From positions 89,323 through 153,322 of the forward strand of contig NZ_PGVF01000008.1 of the NCBI RefSeq assembly GCF_002860285.1: 64,000 nucleotides of DNA. The letters run 5' to 3'. The translations under genes and the position numbers were made by a program. The DNA comes from Bacillus sp. M6-12. Lineage in GTDB: Bacteria; Bacillota; Bacilli; Bacillales; DSM-1321. This document shows positions 1 to 8,019 of this stretch, in pieces (the first letter of the stretch is position 1; every line of letters starts with the position of its first letter). Below the pieces are notes generated by a model that saw nothing but the letters and a program-made list of their open reading frames with translations, did not search any database and was not told the DNA's origin.

Positions 1-2
1 AA

Positions 3-869
3 AAAGTAGCTTGGATAAGCGTAATCAGCAATATTATCTTAACTATCGGAAAAATTGTTATTGGGGCAGCCGGCAATAGTGATGCCGTTTTTGCTGATGG
101 TATCCACTCCGCGGCTGACGTTTTTGCATCTATCATCGTTCTTTTGGTAATTAAGCTGGCCAATAAACCTGCCGATGAAGATCACCCATATGGACATGGC
201 AAAGCAGAGGTAATCGTTTCAGGAGTAGTTGGAATCCTGTTATTTTTGGTAGCCTTTTATATTATTTACGAAGCAGTTATGGGCTTTTTCCACCCAGTTG
301 AAGCACCAAGCATCTTAGCGATGTGGGTAGCAGTTGTTTCCTATGCTTCAAAGGAATATCTCTATCGCTATTCCTTAAAGATTGCCACTTTGCATAACAG
401 CAAAGCGATTGAGGCCATTGCGCTGGATCATAAGGCTGATATCGTAGCCTCCATTGCTGCAGCAGCAGGTGTTCTCCTGTCTATACTGGGCGACAAATTT
501 GACCTGAACTTTCTTTTGTACGGCGATAAAATTGCGAGTTTGTTTGTAGCGTATCTCATTTTCAAAATTGCAAAAGAGATGCTAACCGAGGCCTTCCATA
601 TTCTCCTTGAACGGAGTGTGGACAGCGAAGTATTAGAAGATTATATAGCGGTTATTTCAGAATTTCCTGATGTAAAACGGATTGATAAAATCAGGGCACG
701 AGAACATGGCCACTACATTTTAGTGGATTTAAGAATATCCATCGACCATGATAAAACCATTAAACAGGGACATGACCTCTCGCGTGAGATAAAAAAGACT
801 TTACAAAAAAAATACGATAACATCCAAGAAGTTCTGATTCATTTAAATCCGTATTTTAAAGAAATCTAA
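3..869 (+). CDS. Cation diffusion facilitator transporter, 5' end cut by window
   Basis: This is a CDF-family metal(II)/proton antiporter, and its start lies before the window. The frame is open from base 3 and includes the membrane motif DGIHSAADV, whose HxxxD is the typical metal-binding pair, followed by the DHPYGHGKAE loop of this family. Several hydrophobic helices follow, then a cytoplasmic C-terminal domain (from about base 600) with the usual small alpha/beta fold pattern ending EVLIHLNP. A TTG at 144 is in frame but cuts away the HxxxD helix, so it is not the true start. The metal (Zn, Fe, Mn or Co) cannot be told from what is visible. A strong terminator follows directly. Confidence 0.9.
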   Translation, partial: KVAWISVISNIILTIGKIVIGAAGNSDAVFADGIHSAADVFASIIVLLVIKLANKPADEDHPYGHGKAEVIVSGVVGILLFLVAFYIIYEAVMGFFHPVEAPSILAMWVAVVSYASKEYLYRYSLKIATLHNSKAIEAIALDHKADIVASIAAAAGVLLSILGDKFDLNFLLYGDKIASLFVAYLIFKIAKEMLTEAFHILLERSVDSEVLEDYIAVISEFPDVKRIDKIRAREHGHYILVDLRISIDHDKTIKQGHDLSREIKKTLQKKYDNIQEVLIHLNPYFKEI

Positions 870-885
870 TTTTTGTTCTCAAAAT

Positions 886-925
886 AAAAAACCTTGTTTC
901 TTCAAACTGAAGAACAAGGTTTTTG
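886..925. terminator. Bidirectional rho-independent terminator
   Basis: A near-perfect hairpin with stem AAAACCTTGTT/AACAAGGTTTT is flanked by A-run and T-run on both sides. It lies between two converging genes and probably ends both transcripts. Confidence 0.85.
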
Positions 926-943
926 CTATTATCTATTATAGAA

Positions 944-1873
944 TTAAGCAAGACTGCTGCTGGCAGAATTAGGATGGACTGAGACTGTTTCCGGATTATC
1001 AGAAAGGACCAATTGAAAACTTCCATCCTGAATATGGATAGTTATCAAATAAGCAGGGCCTGTTAATTCGATTACAGCATTAGGATTAACCTGCTGCGGA
1101 TCCATCCCCAATTCAATTCCTTTATTGGACATGTTGACAAGAAAAATACCATTATGCAGATTCAGAAATTCACCGACTGAAGCACAAGCAAGTTCATCCA
1201 CTTGGTTTAGCTCTTCTTCGGCATAAATGGAAGCAATCTTCAGAAATACTTTTTCGTCAGCAGAAATTGCTGTGTAAAGAGGCACAACACCTGTTATCTC
1301 TTGTTCTACATACCATTGGCCCTTAAGCTGCCCCGCGGCCGGCTTGGCTTCCAGACGGGCATTGGCATCAATAAAACGGATTATATTCTTGGCAAAAAGC
1401 GATAGATATTGAACAAAAGCTGCTTTTCTTTCCGGCTCTTCAATCGGAACTAAATTTTCAACTAGAAGATCAATATCACCGTTCTTGATTGCTTCGAATT
1501 TTTCATCAGATAAGCCATTCTCGGTCTTGTAAGTAATTAGCGCAACTGAAAATTCATCTATTGTCATATACCCATTATCTACCAGGGCCTGTGCAAGCAG
1601 AAGATGGTTCTGCTTTTGGGCAGACAGCATTCCTTCCACCTGCTCTTCTGTCAGGTAGCCCATCTCAACAGCGATTTCTCCAAAGCGCTTATCCACCTGC
1701 TTTTGCTTTTCATGAACCTCTTCCACCTGAGTTCCTGTCATATAGCCCTCATTGACGGCGAGAACCCCAAGCTTAACGTGTGTTGATTGCATTAGCTCCA
1801 AGGCATCTCTTAATTGCTCCGAACCGATATGCCCGCTATTTAGCAGGTATTGTCCAAAAAATTGCCTAAACAT
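944..1873 (-). CDS. CheX-like protein with MshEN-type N-terminal repeats
   Basis: The 309-residue protein has two parts. Residues 1 to about 120 hold repeated helical units of the form G-YMT-Q/E (GYMTGTQVEE, GYLTEEQVEG, GYMTIDEF), like the MshEN/GspE-N domain that binds nucleotides such as c-di-GMP in some secretion ATPases. The C-terminal half (about 155-300) resembles CheC/CheX-type chemotaxis phosphatases (ASVGEFLNLHNG, VELTGPAYLI region). Its start overlaps the end of the CheY-like gene upstream by 8 bp, so the two are probably translationally coupled. A role in modulating that regulator's phosphorylation is inference. The domain call rests on pattern, not on a search. Confidence 0.65.
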   Translation of the reverse strand: MFRQFFGQYLLNSGHIGSEQLRDALELMQSTHVKLGVLAVNEGYMTGTQVEEVHEKQKQVDKRFGEIAVEMGYLTEEQVEGMLSAQKQNHLLLAQALVDNGYMTIDEFSVALITYKTENGLSDEKFEAIKNGDIDLLVENLVPIEEPERKAAFVQYLSLFAKNIIRFIDANARLEAKPAAGQLKGQWYVEQEITGVVPLYTAISADEKVFLKIASIYAEEELNQVDELACASVGEFLNLHNGIFLVNMSNKGIELGMDPQQVNPNAVIELTGPAYLITIHIQDGSFQLVLSDNPETVSVHPNSASSSLA

Positions 1874-2261
1874 TTAAGCTGCCCTCCTTTTTATCCTTGA
1901 GAATCTTTTCAATAATATTCGTAATGGATTCAAGAGTTATCGGTTTTTGAATAAAATCAAACGCGCCCTGTTCAAGAGCCTTTTTAAGGTGATTCTGAGT
2001 TCCTGCCGAAGAAGCCATAACAACTTTTACAGAGTCATCAAGCTGCCTGATTTCCGTTAGTGCTTCAATACCATCCTTATCCGGCATAACAATATCCATA
2101 AAAACGAGATCCGGTTTATGTTCCTTTACCATTTCTACTGCCACCGCGCCATTCTCAGCCTCAAGAACACCTTCACATTTGCATTTTTCGAGTGTTGATT
2201 TTAGCTTTTTGCGGATTAATACAGAATCATCGCATACAAGCACCTTCAAGTTATTGGTCAA
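1866..2261 (-). CDS. CheY-like single-domain response regulator
   Basis: The 131-residue protein is a lone receiver domain without an output domain. The acidic pair D11/D12 (VCDDS), the phospho-acceptor D56 (VFMDIVMPDKDG), the switch S84/S85 (VMASSAGT) and K106 (DFIQKP) are all in place, so it should be phosphorylatable. It overlaps the CheX-like gene downstream by 8 bp and lies in the same orientation as the MCP upstream. That context suggests a small accessory chemotaxis or signalling module outside the main che operon. The partner kinase is not in the window. Confidence 0.85.
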   Translation of the reverse strand: MTNNLKVLVCDDSVLIRKKLKSTLEKCKCEGVLEAENGAVAVEMVKEHKPDLVFMDIVMPDKDGIEALTEIRQLDDSVKVVMASSAGTQNHLKKALEQGAFDFIQKPITLESITNIIEKILKDKKEGSLNV

Positions 2262-2394
2262 ACTTCTCTCCCCCTGTCTTATAATAACTGTTCATACTAA
2301 TTCGATAAATTAGGTCTAATTTCCTTTCGACAATCCGACAAAACTAGTCTCAAAGTTTCATAAATCTTTCAAAAATATAGCAGGGATGCGTAGT

Positions 2395-4122
2395 TTACAA
2401 TTTAAACTTATTGGTCAATTCCTGCAATTGATGAGACATCTTTGAGATGCTCTCAATTGACTCCGCCATTCCCGCAATAAGATGTTCCTGTTTAGTTGTG
2501 ATAGCAGCTGTTTCATTTGTACTCGCGACTGACCGTTCAGCAATATCCCTCGTCTCTAGGGCGGAAGAGGTAATCTCTTCACTAAAAGCCGATAGCTGTT
2601 CCGATGTAGATGTTACTTCATCAACTTGTTTATTAACACCTTCAATGGAAGATAAAATGGTATTGAATACCGCCACAGTATCTTCCACTGCCTTCATCCC
2701 CTCTTTAACTTCGCGGATCACAACCTCCATTGTAAGAGCGGTCTGATTTGTATCCAGATTTATTTTTTCAACTAATTTCTGAATGCTGTCAGTTGATTCT
2801 TTTGATTGCTCGGCCAGAGTCCTGACCTCATCCGCAACCACCGCAAACCCCTTGCCCGCTTCTCCCGCCCACGCTGCCTCAATGGCCGCATTTAATGCCA
2901 GCATATTCGTTTTTAAGGAAATTTCCTTGATAACTTCGGTAAATGCTGAAATTTTATTAGAATGCTCCTCTAATATCCTGATAGACAGCGAGGACTGATT
3001 AACAGAATCGCTAATTGAATTCATTTGATTGAATACATTGGTTATTCTTTTATTTCCATGTTCCACTTCTTTCACAGCCGCTACGGATAATTCTGATGTC
3101 GTAAGTGATGCAAGAGCTATATGGTTCATGCCCTCAGACATCTCCTCCATTACATGAACACTTTCATCCATGCTGTTATATTGCAAGGCAGAATCCACCG
3201 AAAGCTGATTCATAGTAGATGTTATTTCTGAGCTTGCTGCTTTTGTCTCATTGGCGCTTTGCAGAAGGAGAGAGGTTGATTGATTCACAGTCTGGGAATT
3301 ATTGTTAATTTCTCTGATGATTCCTTTTAATTCCTGCAGCATTTGTTTAAAAGACTCGGTTAAGATTCCGATTTCATCTTTCCTGTTTGATTCAAATAAA
3401 ACGGTTAAATCCCCTTTACCAACCAATTGCACCTTTTTGGCCAGTTCCTGAAGCGGCTTGGTCAATGATCCAGTAAACAGGTAACTTATTATAATTCCAG
3501 ACAATAATATTAACCCTGTTATCAAGGCCATTTTTAAACCAAATGAATCCAATGATGAATAAACCTTACTTACGTCAAAATCGGCTCCTAAGATTCCAAT
3601 AGTTTTTCCGGTATCATCTTTAATTGGTACATACGCTGAGGCAATGGCACCATATTCATCCGTCTCACTCATTACAATCCCAGTTTCACCCAGGTCAAAG
3701 GCCTTTCGAAGAGGGTCATCTATTTCTTTCTCTTGATCGCCCAGCTTAGATGAATCCTCGGAGTCTTTCGGCATTCCATCAACCATATAGAAATATTCAT
3801 AGCCCTTATCTGTTTTTTCTCGGCTCATTGTATATAAATAGGTAAGGCCATTTGTTTCTCTAATATTGTTTAAGGCATCCCGAAGTTCATGGTAATAGTC
3901 TGTTTCTCCGGATTTACGTGTAATTTCCTGATATTTTTTAACTTCAATAGTTTTTACAGCGCGCTTTGCAATACCTTCAGCCTGATCACTTATCGATTCC
4001 TTAATTAAACTGGATGATGTTTGAAAGGAAATATAACTGATAATTAAACCTGTTATAAGGATAAGCAATGAAAATATGACCAGCATGTTTGTTCTTATAC
4101 TCTTTCGCATAGCATTCCTCAC
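2395..4122 (-). CDS. Methyl-accepting chemotaxis protein with Cache sensor
   Basis: This is a 575-residue transmembrane chemoreceptor. TM1 is at about 13-35, an extracytoplasmic Cache-type sensor runs to about 195 (motifs [18 protein letters not shown]), and TM2 is at about 196-218. A HAMP domain and a long coiled-coil signalling domain follow. The hairpin tip reads [20 protein letters not shown], where family members almost always have Arg in place of the Trp. Receptors of this type cluster with CheA/CheW and control its autokinase. The ligand is unknown. A plausible sigma-D-type promoter lies upstream. The CheY-like and CheX-like genes follow after a 130-bp gap. Confidence 0.92.
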   Translation of the reverse strand: MRNAMRKSIRTNMLVIFSLLILITGLIISYISFQTSSSLIKESISDQAEGIAKRAVKTIEVKKYQEITRKSGETDYYHELRDALNNIRETNGLTYLYTMSREKTDKGYEYFYMVDGMPKDSEDSSKLGDQEKEIDDPLRKAFDLGETGIVMSETDEYGAIASAYVPIKDDTGKTIGILGADFDVSKVYSSLDSFGLKMALITGLILLSGIIISYLFTGSLTKPLQELAKKVQLVGKGDLTVLFESNRKDEIGILTESFKQMLQELKGIIREINNNSQTVNQSTSLLLQSANETKAASSEITSTMNQLSVDSALQYNSMDESVHVMEEMSEGMNHIALASLTTSELSVAAVKEVEHGNKRITNVFNQMNSISDSVNQSSLSIRILEEHSNKISAFTEVIKEISLKTNMLALNAAIEAAWAGEAGKGFAVVADEVRTLAEQSKESTDSIQKLVEKINLDTNQTALTMEVVIREVKEGMKAVEDTVAVFNTILSSIEGVNKQVDEVTSTSEQLSAFSEEITSSALETRDIAERSVASTNETAAITTKQEHLIAGMAESIESISKMSHQLQELTNKFKL

Positions 4123-4145
4123 ATTTATGTAAGTGGATTATAGGG

Positions 4146-4172
4146 AAATTGACCTAGATTCATTGTACTTTA
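4146..4172 (-). promoter_or_regulatory. Possible sigma-D-type promoter for the MCP gene
   Basis: On the minus strand TAAA is followed after 15 nt by GTCAATTT, which matches 5 of 8 positions of the B. subtilis sigma-D minus-10 element GCCGATAT. The spacing and the chemoreceptor context fit, but the minus-10 match is partial. Confidence 0.35.
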
Positions 4173-4225
4173 CACCGTCCGAATAGTTTCAATATATTTT
4201 TCGACAAATTCCAGCAATACAAAAA

Positions 4226-4248
4226 ACCACAATACAATGTACTGTGGT
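4226..4248 (-). terminator. Hairpin with U-run
   Basis: ACCACA and TGTGGT arms are separated by 11 nt, with a T-run on the minus-strand side. It lies downstream of the hairpin-rich repeat region and upstream of the MCP gene. Confidence 0.5.
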
Positions 4249-4254
4249 GAGATT

Positions 4255-4540
4255 TAAATAAGAAATCGCAAGCGCCCTGTAAAAAGAAACGTCGACCCCA
4301 GCACATCCCTTCCAAGGATGAAGGCTAGTTTCGCCACGTTCTGTGGCAACGCCGTTCTGATCCACTTTCTGTGGGACTAAGCATAAGACAAGCACTGACA
4401 GAAGGCACTTTTTACCTTCAGAAGTGATTGGCTTATGGCCAATGCGACGGTTCTTGGTCACAACACTTGAGGCTGACTAAAACCGCCATATCCTGTGACA
4501 ACGCCGGCAATAGGACGTCTTGTGCGTCGGGACTTTTTTT
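4255..4540. repeat. Hairpin-rich extragenic repeat region
   Basis: This stretch lacks a convincing gene but holds small hairpins such as GCCACGTTCTGTGGC (4333-4347) and TCCACTTTCTGTGGGA (4361-4375). A related CATATCCTGTGACAACGCC block lies at about 4488. On the minus strand a motif of the type GTTGYCACAGRAYRTGGCG appears twice. From memory, hairpin motifs of this kind recur between genes in Bacillus genomes, so an extragenic repeat is the best reading. Confidence 0.5.
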
Positions 4541-4591
4541 CCTGCAAAAAAAGCTGCTGGGCCGCTGGAGGTTGACATTTGTATTGTACTA

Positions 4592-4620
4592 TAAAAAAAG
4601 ACTCCCTTTAAGGGAGTCTT
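4592..4620 (-). terminator. Terminator of the cold-shock gene
   Basis: A perfect 10-bp stem AAGACTCCCT/AGGGAGTCTT is followed on the minus strand by seven T residues. It begins 8 bp after the stop codon of the cold-shock gene. Confidence 0.9.
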
Positions 4621-4627
4621 CGTTCAA

Positions 4628-4825
4628 TTACTTTTGAACGTTAGCAGCTTGAGGTCCACGAGCGCCTTGCTCGATTTCGAAAGAAACTTCTTGGCCTTCT
4701 TCAAGAGTCTTGAAGCCTTCGCCTTGGATAGCTGAGAAGTGTACGAATACGTCGTCTTGTCCTTCTACTTCGATGAAACCGAATCCTTTTTCTGCATTAA
4801 ACCATTTTACTTTACCTTGTACCAT
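4628..4825 (-). CDS. Cold-shock protein (CspA/CspB family)
   Basis: This 65-residue single OB-fold RNA/DNA chaperone contains RNP1 (KGFGFI) and RNP2 (VFVHFSAI). It begins [15 protein letters not shown], typical of Bacillus Csp proteins. The chosen ATG has a perfect AGGAGG 7 nt upstream; the upstream extension in the same frame is not Csp-like. The gene has its own promoter, an untranslated leader of about 115 nt as expected for cold-regulated csp mRNAs, and its own terminator. A paralogue sits in the mobile element at 31516. Confidence 0.95.
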   Translation of the reverse strand: MVQGKVKWFNAEKGFGFIEVEGQDDVFVHFSAIQGEGFKTLEEGQEVSFEIEQGARGPQAANVQK

Positions 4826-4945
4826 TGTATTTCCTCCTGTGTGGATAAAATCCAGTTTATTACTATTCTTGATCTTGGACATAATCTTTCAAGAGGAAAC
4901 CAATTTCCTTCTATCATGTTATTCCGATCTAAAATAATTGTCTAT

Positions 4946-4974
4946 AGTTTAGCATCTGGGATTTGAGCTGTCAA
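4946..4974 (-). promoter_or_regulatory. Sigma-A promoter of the cold-shock gene
   Basis: The minus strand reads TTGACA, 17 nt, TAAACT. The minus-35 is perfect and the minus-10 is close to consensus. It implies a long leader of about 115 nt before the csp start. Confidence 0.7.
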
Positions 4975-5043
4975 TAGATAATGCATTACTTTCCCAGAAT
5001 TGTTCTGAAATTTGCAAATTCCTAAGATCTAAAGCTAAGTTGT

Positions 5044-6009
5044 TTAATTATCTATTGGCTCAGTCCAGTTTCTAATATGGTCTGTTTCTAATATGCCGAT
5101 TACCACGTCACCAATATCCTGATCCTCAAGCAGCTTATCCCTTACCATAAATTTAATATCGTCTGCATCCGCCAGTGTGAGACCCTCTTTGAGCTCGATA
5201 TAGCTCTCAACGTGATACCTTCTTCCCTCTTGCAATATCCGTAAATTCCTGATATCTACGACAGCAGGATGTCTAAAAATGATTGAAGCCACCCGTTTTT
5301 CAACTTCCCTTGGTGCAGCAACTCCAATTAATCCAATTGTATTTTCGTAGCCTATTTTTATTGCAATACCAACAAGCAGAAATCCAATTAAGATGGTTCC
5401 AACACCATCCAGAAAATACAATCCCGTAGTATGGGCAAGTAAAATGGATACTAGAGCTAGTACCGCTCCGAATGTTGCAATAATATCCTCATAAAAAACC
5501 AACCTTGTCGGAGGAGAAGCAAGATGGACATTCTTAAAGGAATAGAGGATAATGCCTGAACCCTTAACTTCCGACCGAGTTTCATGGGCAATCTCCTTCA
5601 TCGCTTTAAATAGGATCGCCCCATCAATTAGGATGGCCAGTCCCATAATACCTATATTTAGCCATAGATTGCCTGAAGCTTTCGGGTGCTGAATCAGGTC
5701 CCACCCTTTGTGTATGGTTTCATACGCCATAATAGAAATGACGATTACTGCAATCAGAACAAAGAGATTTACCACTCGTCCAAAACCAGATGGAAAACGT
5801 TTTGTCGGCTTTTTTTCTGCCAAAGCACTTCCCAAAAAAACAAATCCTTGATTAAGGGCATCCGCAAGAGAATGCATGGTTGTTGCAAGCATTGCCCCGC
5901 TGCCGGTCACTGCTGCTGCAACACCTTTAATTAAAGCCAGAGCTGCATTTCCCAGAGCCGCAATGCCCGATGATTTATTACCTCTTTTAACAAATTCAGC
6001 GACCTTCAT
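5044..6009 (-). CDS. Cation diffusion facilitator transporter (ZnT9/YdbO-like)
   Basis: This 321-residue CDF transporter has about six membrane helices and a C-terminal cytoplasmic domain. The metal-site motifs are MHSLADALN in TM2 and YEDIIATFG in TM5. The loop RFPSGFGRVVN after TM2 marks the subgroup that includes B. subtilis YdbO and eukaryotic ZnT9. It probably exports a divalent metal against protons. It differs clearly from the CDF gene at the start of the window, so the region has two independent family members. No regulatory site was recognised. Confidence 0.88.
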   Translation of the reverse strand: MKVAEFVKRGNKSSGIAALGNAALALIKGVAAAVTGSGAMLATTMHSLADALNQGFVFLGSALAEKKPTKRFPSGFGRVVNLFVLIAVIVISIMAYETIHKGWDLIQHPKASGNLWLNIGIMGLAILIDGAILFKAMKEIAHETRSEVKGSGIILYSFKNVHLASPPTRLVFYEDIIATFGAVLALVSILLAHTTGLYFLDGVGTILIGFLLVGIAIKIGYENTIGLIGVAAPREVEKRVASIIFRHPAVVDIRNLRILQEGRRYHVESYIELKEGLTLADADDIKFMVRDKLLEDQDIGDVVIGILETDHIRNWTEPIDN

Positions 6010-6192
6010 GATCCACCTCTGTTGTTAGATTTTATTTTTTTCTTTATTTACTTTACACAAACAGCCCGCTATTAAAACCAATAGTCTTAAGGCTAGCAGG
6101 CCTGCAAAGAAATTATAAAATATTATATTTCACAGAATTTGGGGCGGCTTTTACCGAATTTTTTTGTTCAGAAGTTGCTGAGAATATAATTT

Positions 6193-6223
6193 AAAAAGCA
6201 CTGCCTAGCGACAGTGCTTTTTA
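6193..6223. terminator. Terminator downstream of modB
   Basis: The stem AAAAAGCACTG/CAGTGCTTTTT encloses an 8-nt loop and has A/T tails on both sides. It follows modB on the minus strand at about 85 bp. Confidence 0.75.
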
Positions 6224-6305
6224 AGTTCCATTCTTTTGTTCTGGACATAATTAAATGTCAATATAAACTGCTTTTTATAACTCTATTTCATAAATCAGCT
6301 TCAAA

Positions 6306-6965
6306 CTATTTCCGGGTGATAAACTGAACACAAAGAAGCATGATAAAGGAGATAGCAACCATTGTTCCCACCCATAGCCAGGCATTCTGCAAATTGCCTG
6401 AATCAATTGCTACATAAATAGCAGTAGGAATTGTCTGGGTCTTCCCTGGAATGTTTCCTGCAAACATTAAAGTCGCTCCAAATTCCCCGAGTGCCCTTGC
6501 AAATGCAAGAATCCCTCCGGAGACAAGTGATTTTGCTGCCAGCGGAAATGTAATCCAAAAGAACACCATCCATTCACTGGCCCCATCCACCCTTGCCGCA
6601 TTCTCTATGTCCCGGCTGATTGATTCAAAGCCCGTTTTGCAGGATTGGTACATGAGCGGAAACGCAACTACAGTCGATGCTATGACCGCTGCCCACCATG
6701 TGAAAATGACAGGCTGGCTGAAAACCCATTCGATTGCCCGCCCGGCAAGGCTGTTTCTTCCGAATGCAATAATTAGTAAAAACCCTACTACAGATGGAGG
6801 AAGAACCAGCGGCAGCAGTAAAATTGTTTCAAGCACTGCCATCCCTCTGAATCGCCGGTGAGCCATTGCTTTTGCCAATAAAACACCGCTAACAAACACA
6901 AAGACCGCTGAAACGGCCGCCACCTGGATTGATAAAATAACTGGTGACCAAAAATCCCCAGCCAT
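6306..6965 (-). CDS. modB: Molybdate ABC transporter permease ModB
   Basis: The 219-residue integral membrane permease has about five to six helices. The cytoplasmic EAA loop that docks on the ATPase is clear (NAARVDGASEWMVFFWITFP), followed by ALGEFGATLMFAGN, a signature of molybdate and related oxyanion permeases. It would work with a binding protein (ModA) and an ATPase (ModC). Neither is next to it in this window: the 530 bp upstream hold no modA-like reading frame. The gene therefore looks orphaned, or the partners are elsewhere. Confidence 0.88.
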   Translation of the reverse strand: MAGDFWSPVILSIQVAAVSAVFVFVSGVLLAKAMAHRRFRGMAVLETILLLPLVLPPSVVGFLLIIAFGRNSLAGRAIEWVFSQPVIFTWWAAVIASTVVAFPLMYQSCKTGFESISRDIENAARVDGASEWMVFFWITFPLAAKSLVSGGILAFARALGEFGATLMFAGNIPGKTQTIPTAIYVAIDSGNLQNAWLWVGTMVAISFIMLLCVQFITRK

Positions 6966-7497
6966 CCTTAATCCAACCCTTTACATCCGAGTTTTTTTAT
7001 ACTATCCATTGTGACTTCCCCTTGCAGAATTTTAATAGAAACGCCCATCAAATCTTCTGTTAATTTTATGCATGTCCAGCCATTTGCCCCCATATGGCGG
7101 ACGCTCGAGCAGCAAACCCGCATTTTTGATAAACTGAATTACTCTTCACCCATTTATTATATCTTTGATAAGTAAAAAAGAAATGGTAAAAACTTAATAA
7201 TGCGAAAAAGCATCAGCACAAGCGCCTGAGTCAGAGCTATATTCCTACTAGCCCTGTTTCCGGCAGCCTTCGTGTTCGCGGATCATACTGTTCGCCAGCT
7301 TACATTACAAGCAGGGCGTAATATCTTCTTTTTCAGCTGAACCTCTTTTAGAAATGCAGAATTCTTCAAGAAGAATAATAAAAGGAAAAAATAATGATTA
7401 TTTTTATCTTGACATTTAACTGACACAATTGAAGTTTAAAGTAAGCTTATAAACTAATAAAACAAGTTATGAAAATAGATAAGGGAGTGATTCTTAA
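6966..7497. other. Non-coding gap, possible gene remains
   Basis: No intact gene is visible. On the minus strand a short frame ends in SIKKLGCKGLD and another holds GLLLERPPYGGKWLDMH. Neither is recognised, and they may be remnants of a decayed gene upstream of modB. A TTGACA at 7409 may belong to the Spx-like gene, but no good minus-10 stands at 16-18 nt. Confidence 0.3.
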
Positions 7498-7893
7498 ATG
7501 GTAAACCTGTATACTACACCGAGCAGCCTGGCATCCAGAAAAGCAAAGTCCTGGTTAAACAGGAACAATATCCCATTCAAAGAACGAAACCTCTATGCCC
7601 AGCCTCTAACAGTAGAAGAAGTAAAAGATCTTTTGAAGATGACAGAAGGCGGAACAGATGAAATTATTTCCACACGCTCGAAGAAATTCAAGAATCTTAA
7701 AATCAATTTAAATACTACCCCTTTGAATGAACTGTGTGAACTGATCCGTGATAATCCGGATCTTTTACGCAGGCCGATTATTTTTGATAATAAAAATATA
7801 CATGCAGGCTATAATGAAGAAGAGCTGGGCTGCTTTTTGCCCCGGCAGGTTCGAAGCATCAGACTGTGGAATGCAATCGCAGCGATTACCTGA
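7498..7893 (+). CDS. Spx/ArsC-family regulator lacking the CXXC redox switch
   Basis: The 131-residue protein is collinear with Spx, the RNA polymerase alpha-CTD binding regulator of the disulfide stress response. It keeps TEGGTDEIISTRSKKF (with the Gly52 region), LLRRPIIFD (the RR site) and the C-terminal GYNEEELGCFLPR. The N-terminus reads TTPSSLASRKAKSWL where Spx has PSCTSCRK, so both redox cysteines (positions 10 and 13) are Ser. A cysteine-less Spx cannot form the activating disulfide. It may be constitutive, or controlled by level or adaptor-mediated proteolysis. An AGGGAG ribosome site precedes the ATG. Whether it replaces or adds to a normal Spx elsewhere cannot be seen. Confidence 0.88.
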   Translation: MVNLYTTPSSLASRKAKSWLNRNNIPFKERNLYAQPLTVEEVKDLLKMTEGGTDEIISTRSKKFKNLKINLNTTPLNELCELIRDNPDLLRRPIIFDNKNIHAGYNEEELGCFLPRQVRSIRLWNAIAAIT

Positions 7894-7976
7894 GGCAGGA
7901 ACGGCGGTATTCCCTCCCCCTTATCCGGCAATTGGCCGGATTGAATCCCGCTGTACCTATCTTTTACAACTTATAT

Positions 7977-8015
7977 AAAAGGGAATGCCGCTTTGCTTGC
8001 GGCATTCCCTTTTTG
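7977..8015. terminator. Bidirectional terminator between converging genes
   Basis: A 14-bp GC-rich stem AAAGGGAATGCCGC/GCGGCATTCCCTTT with A/T tails lies between the Spx-like gene and the histidine kinase gene. Confidence 0.92.
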
Positions 8016-8019
8016 TTTA

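Noticed and set aside
4189..4461. Open frame of 90 codons on the minus strand
   Set aside because: It lies in a hairpin-rich repeat region, has no ribosome site and reads like random translation of inverted repeats.
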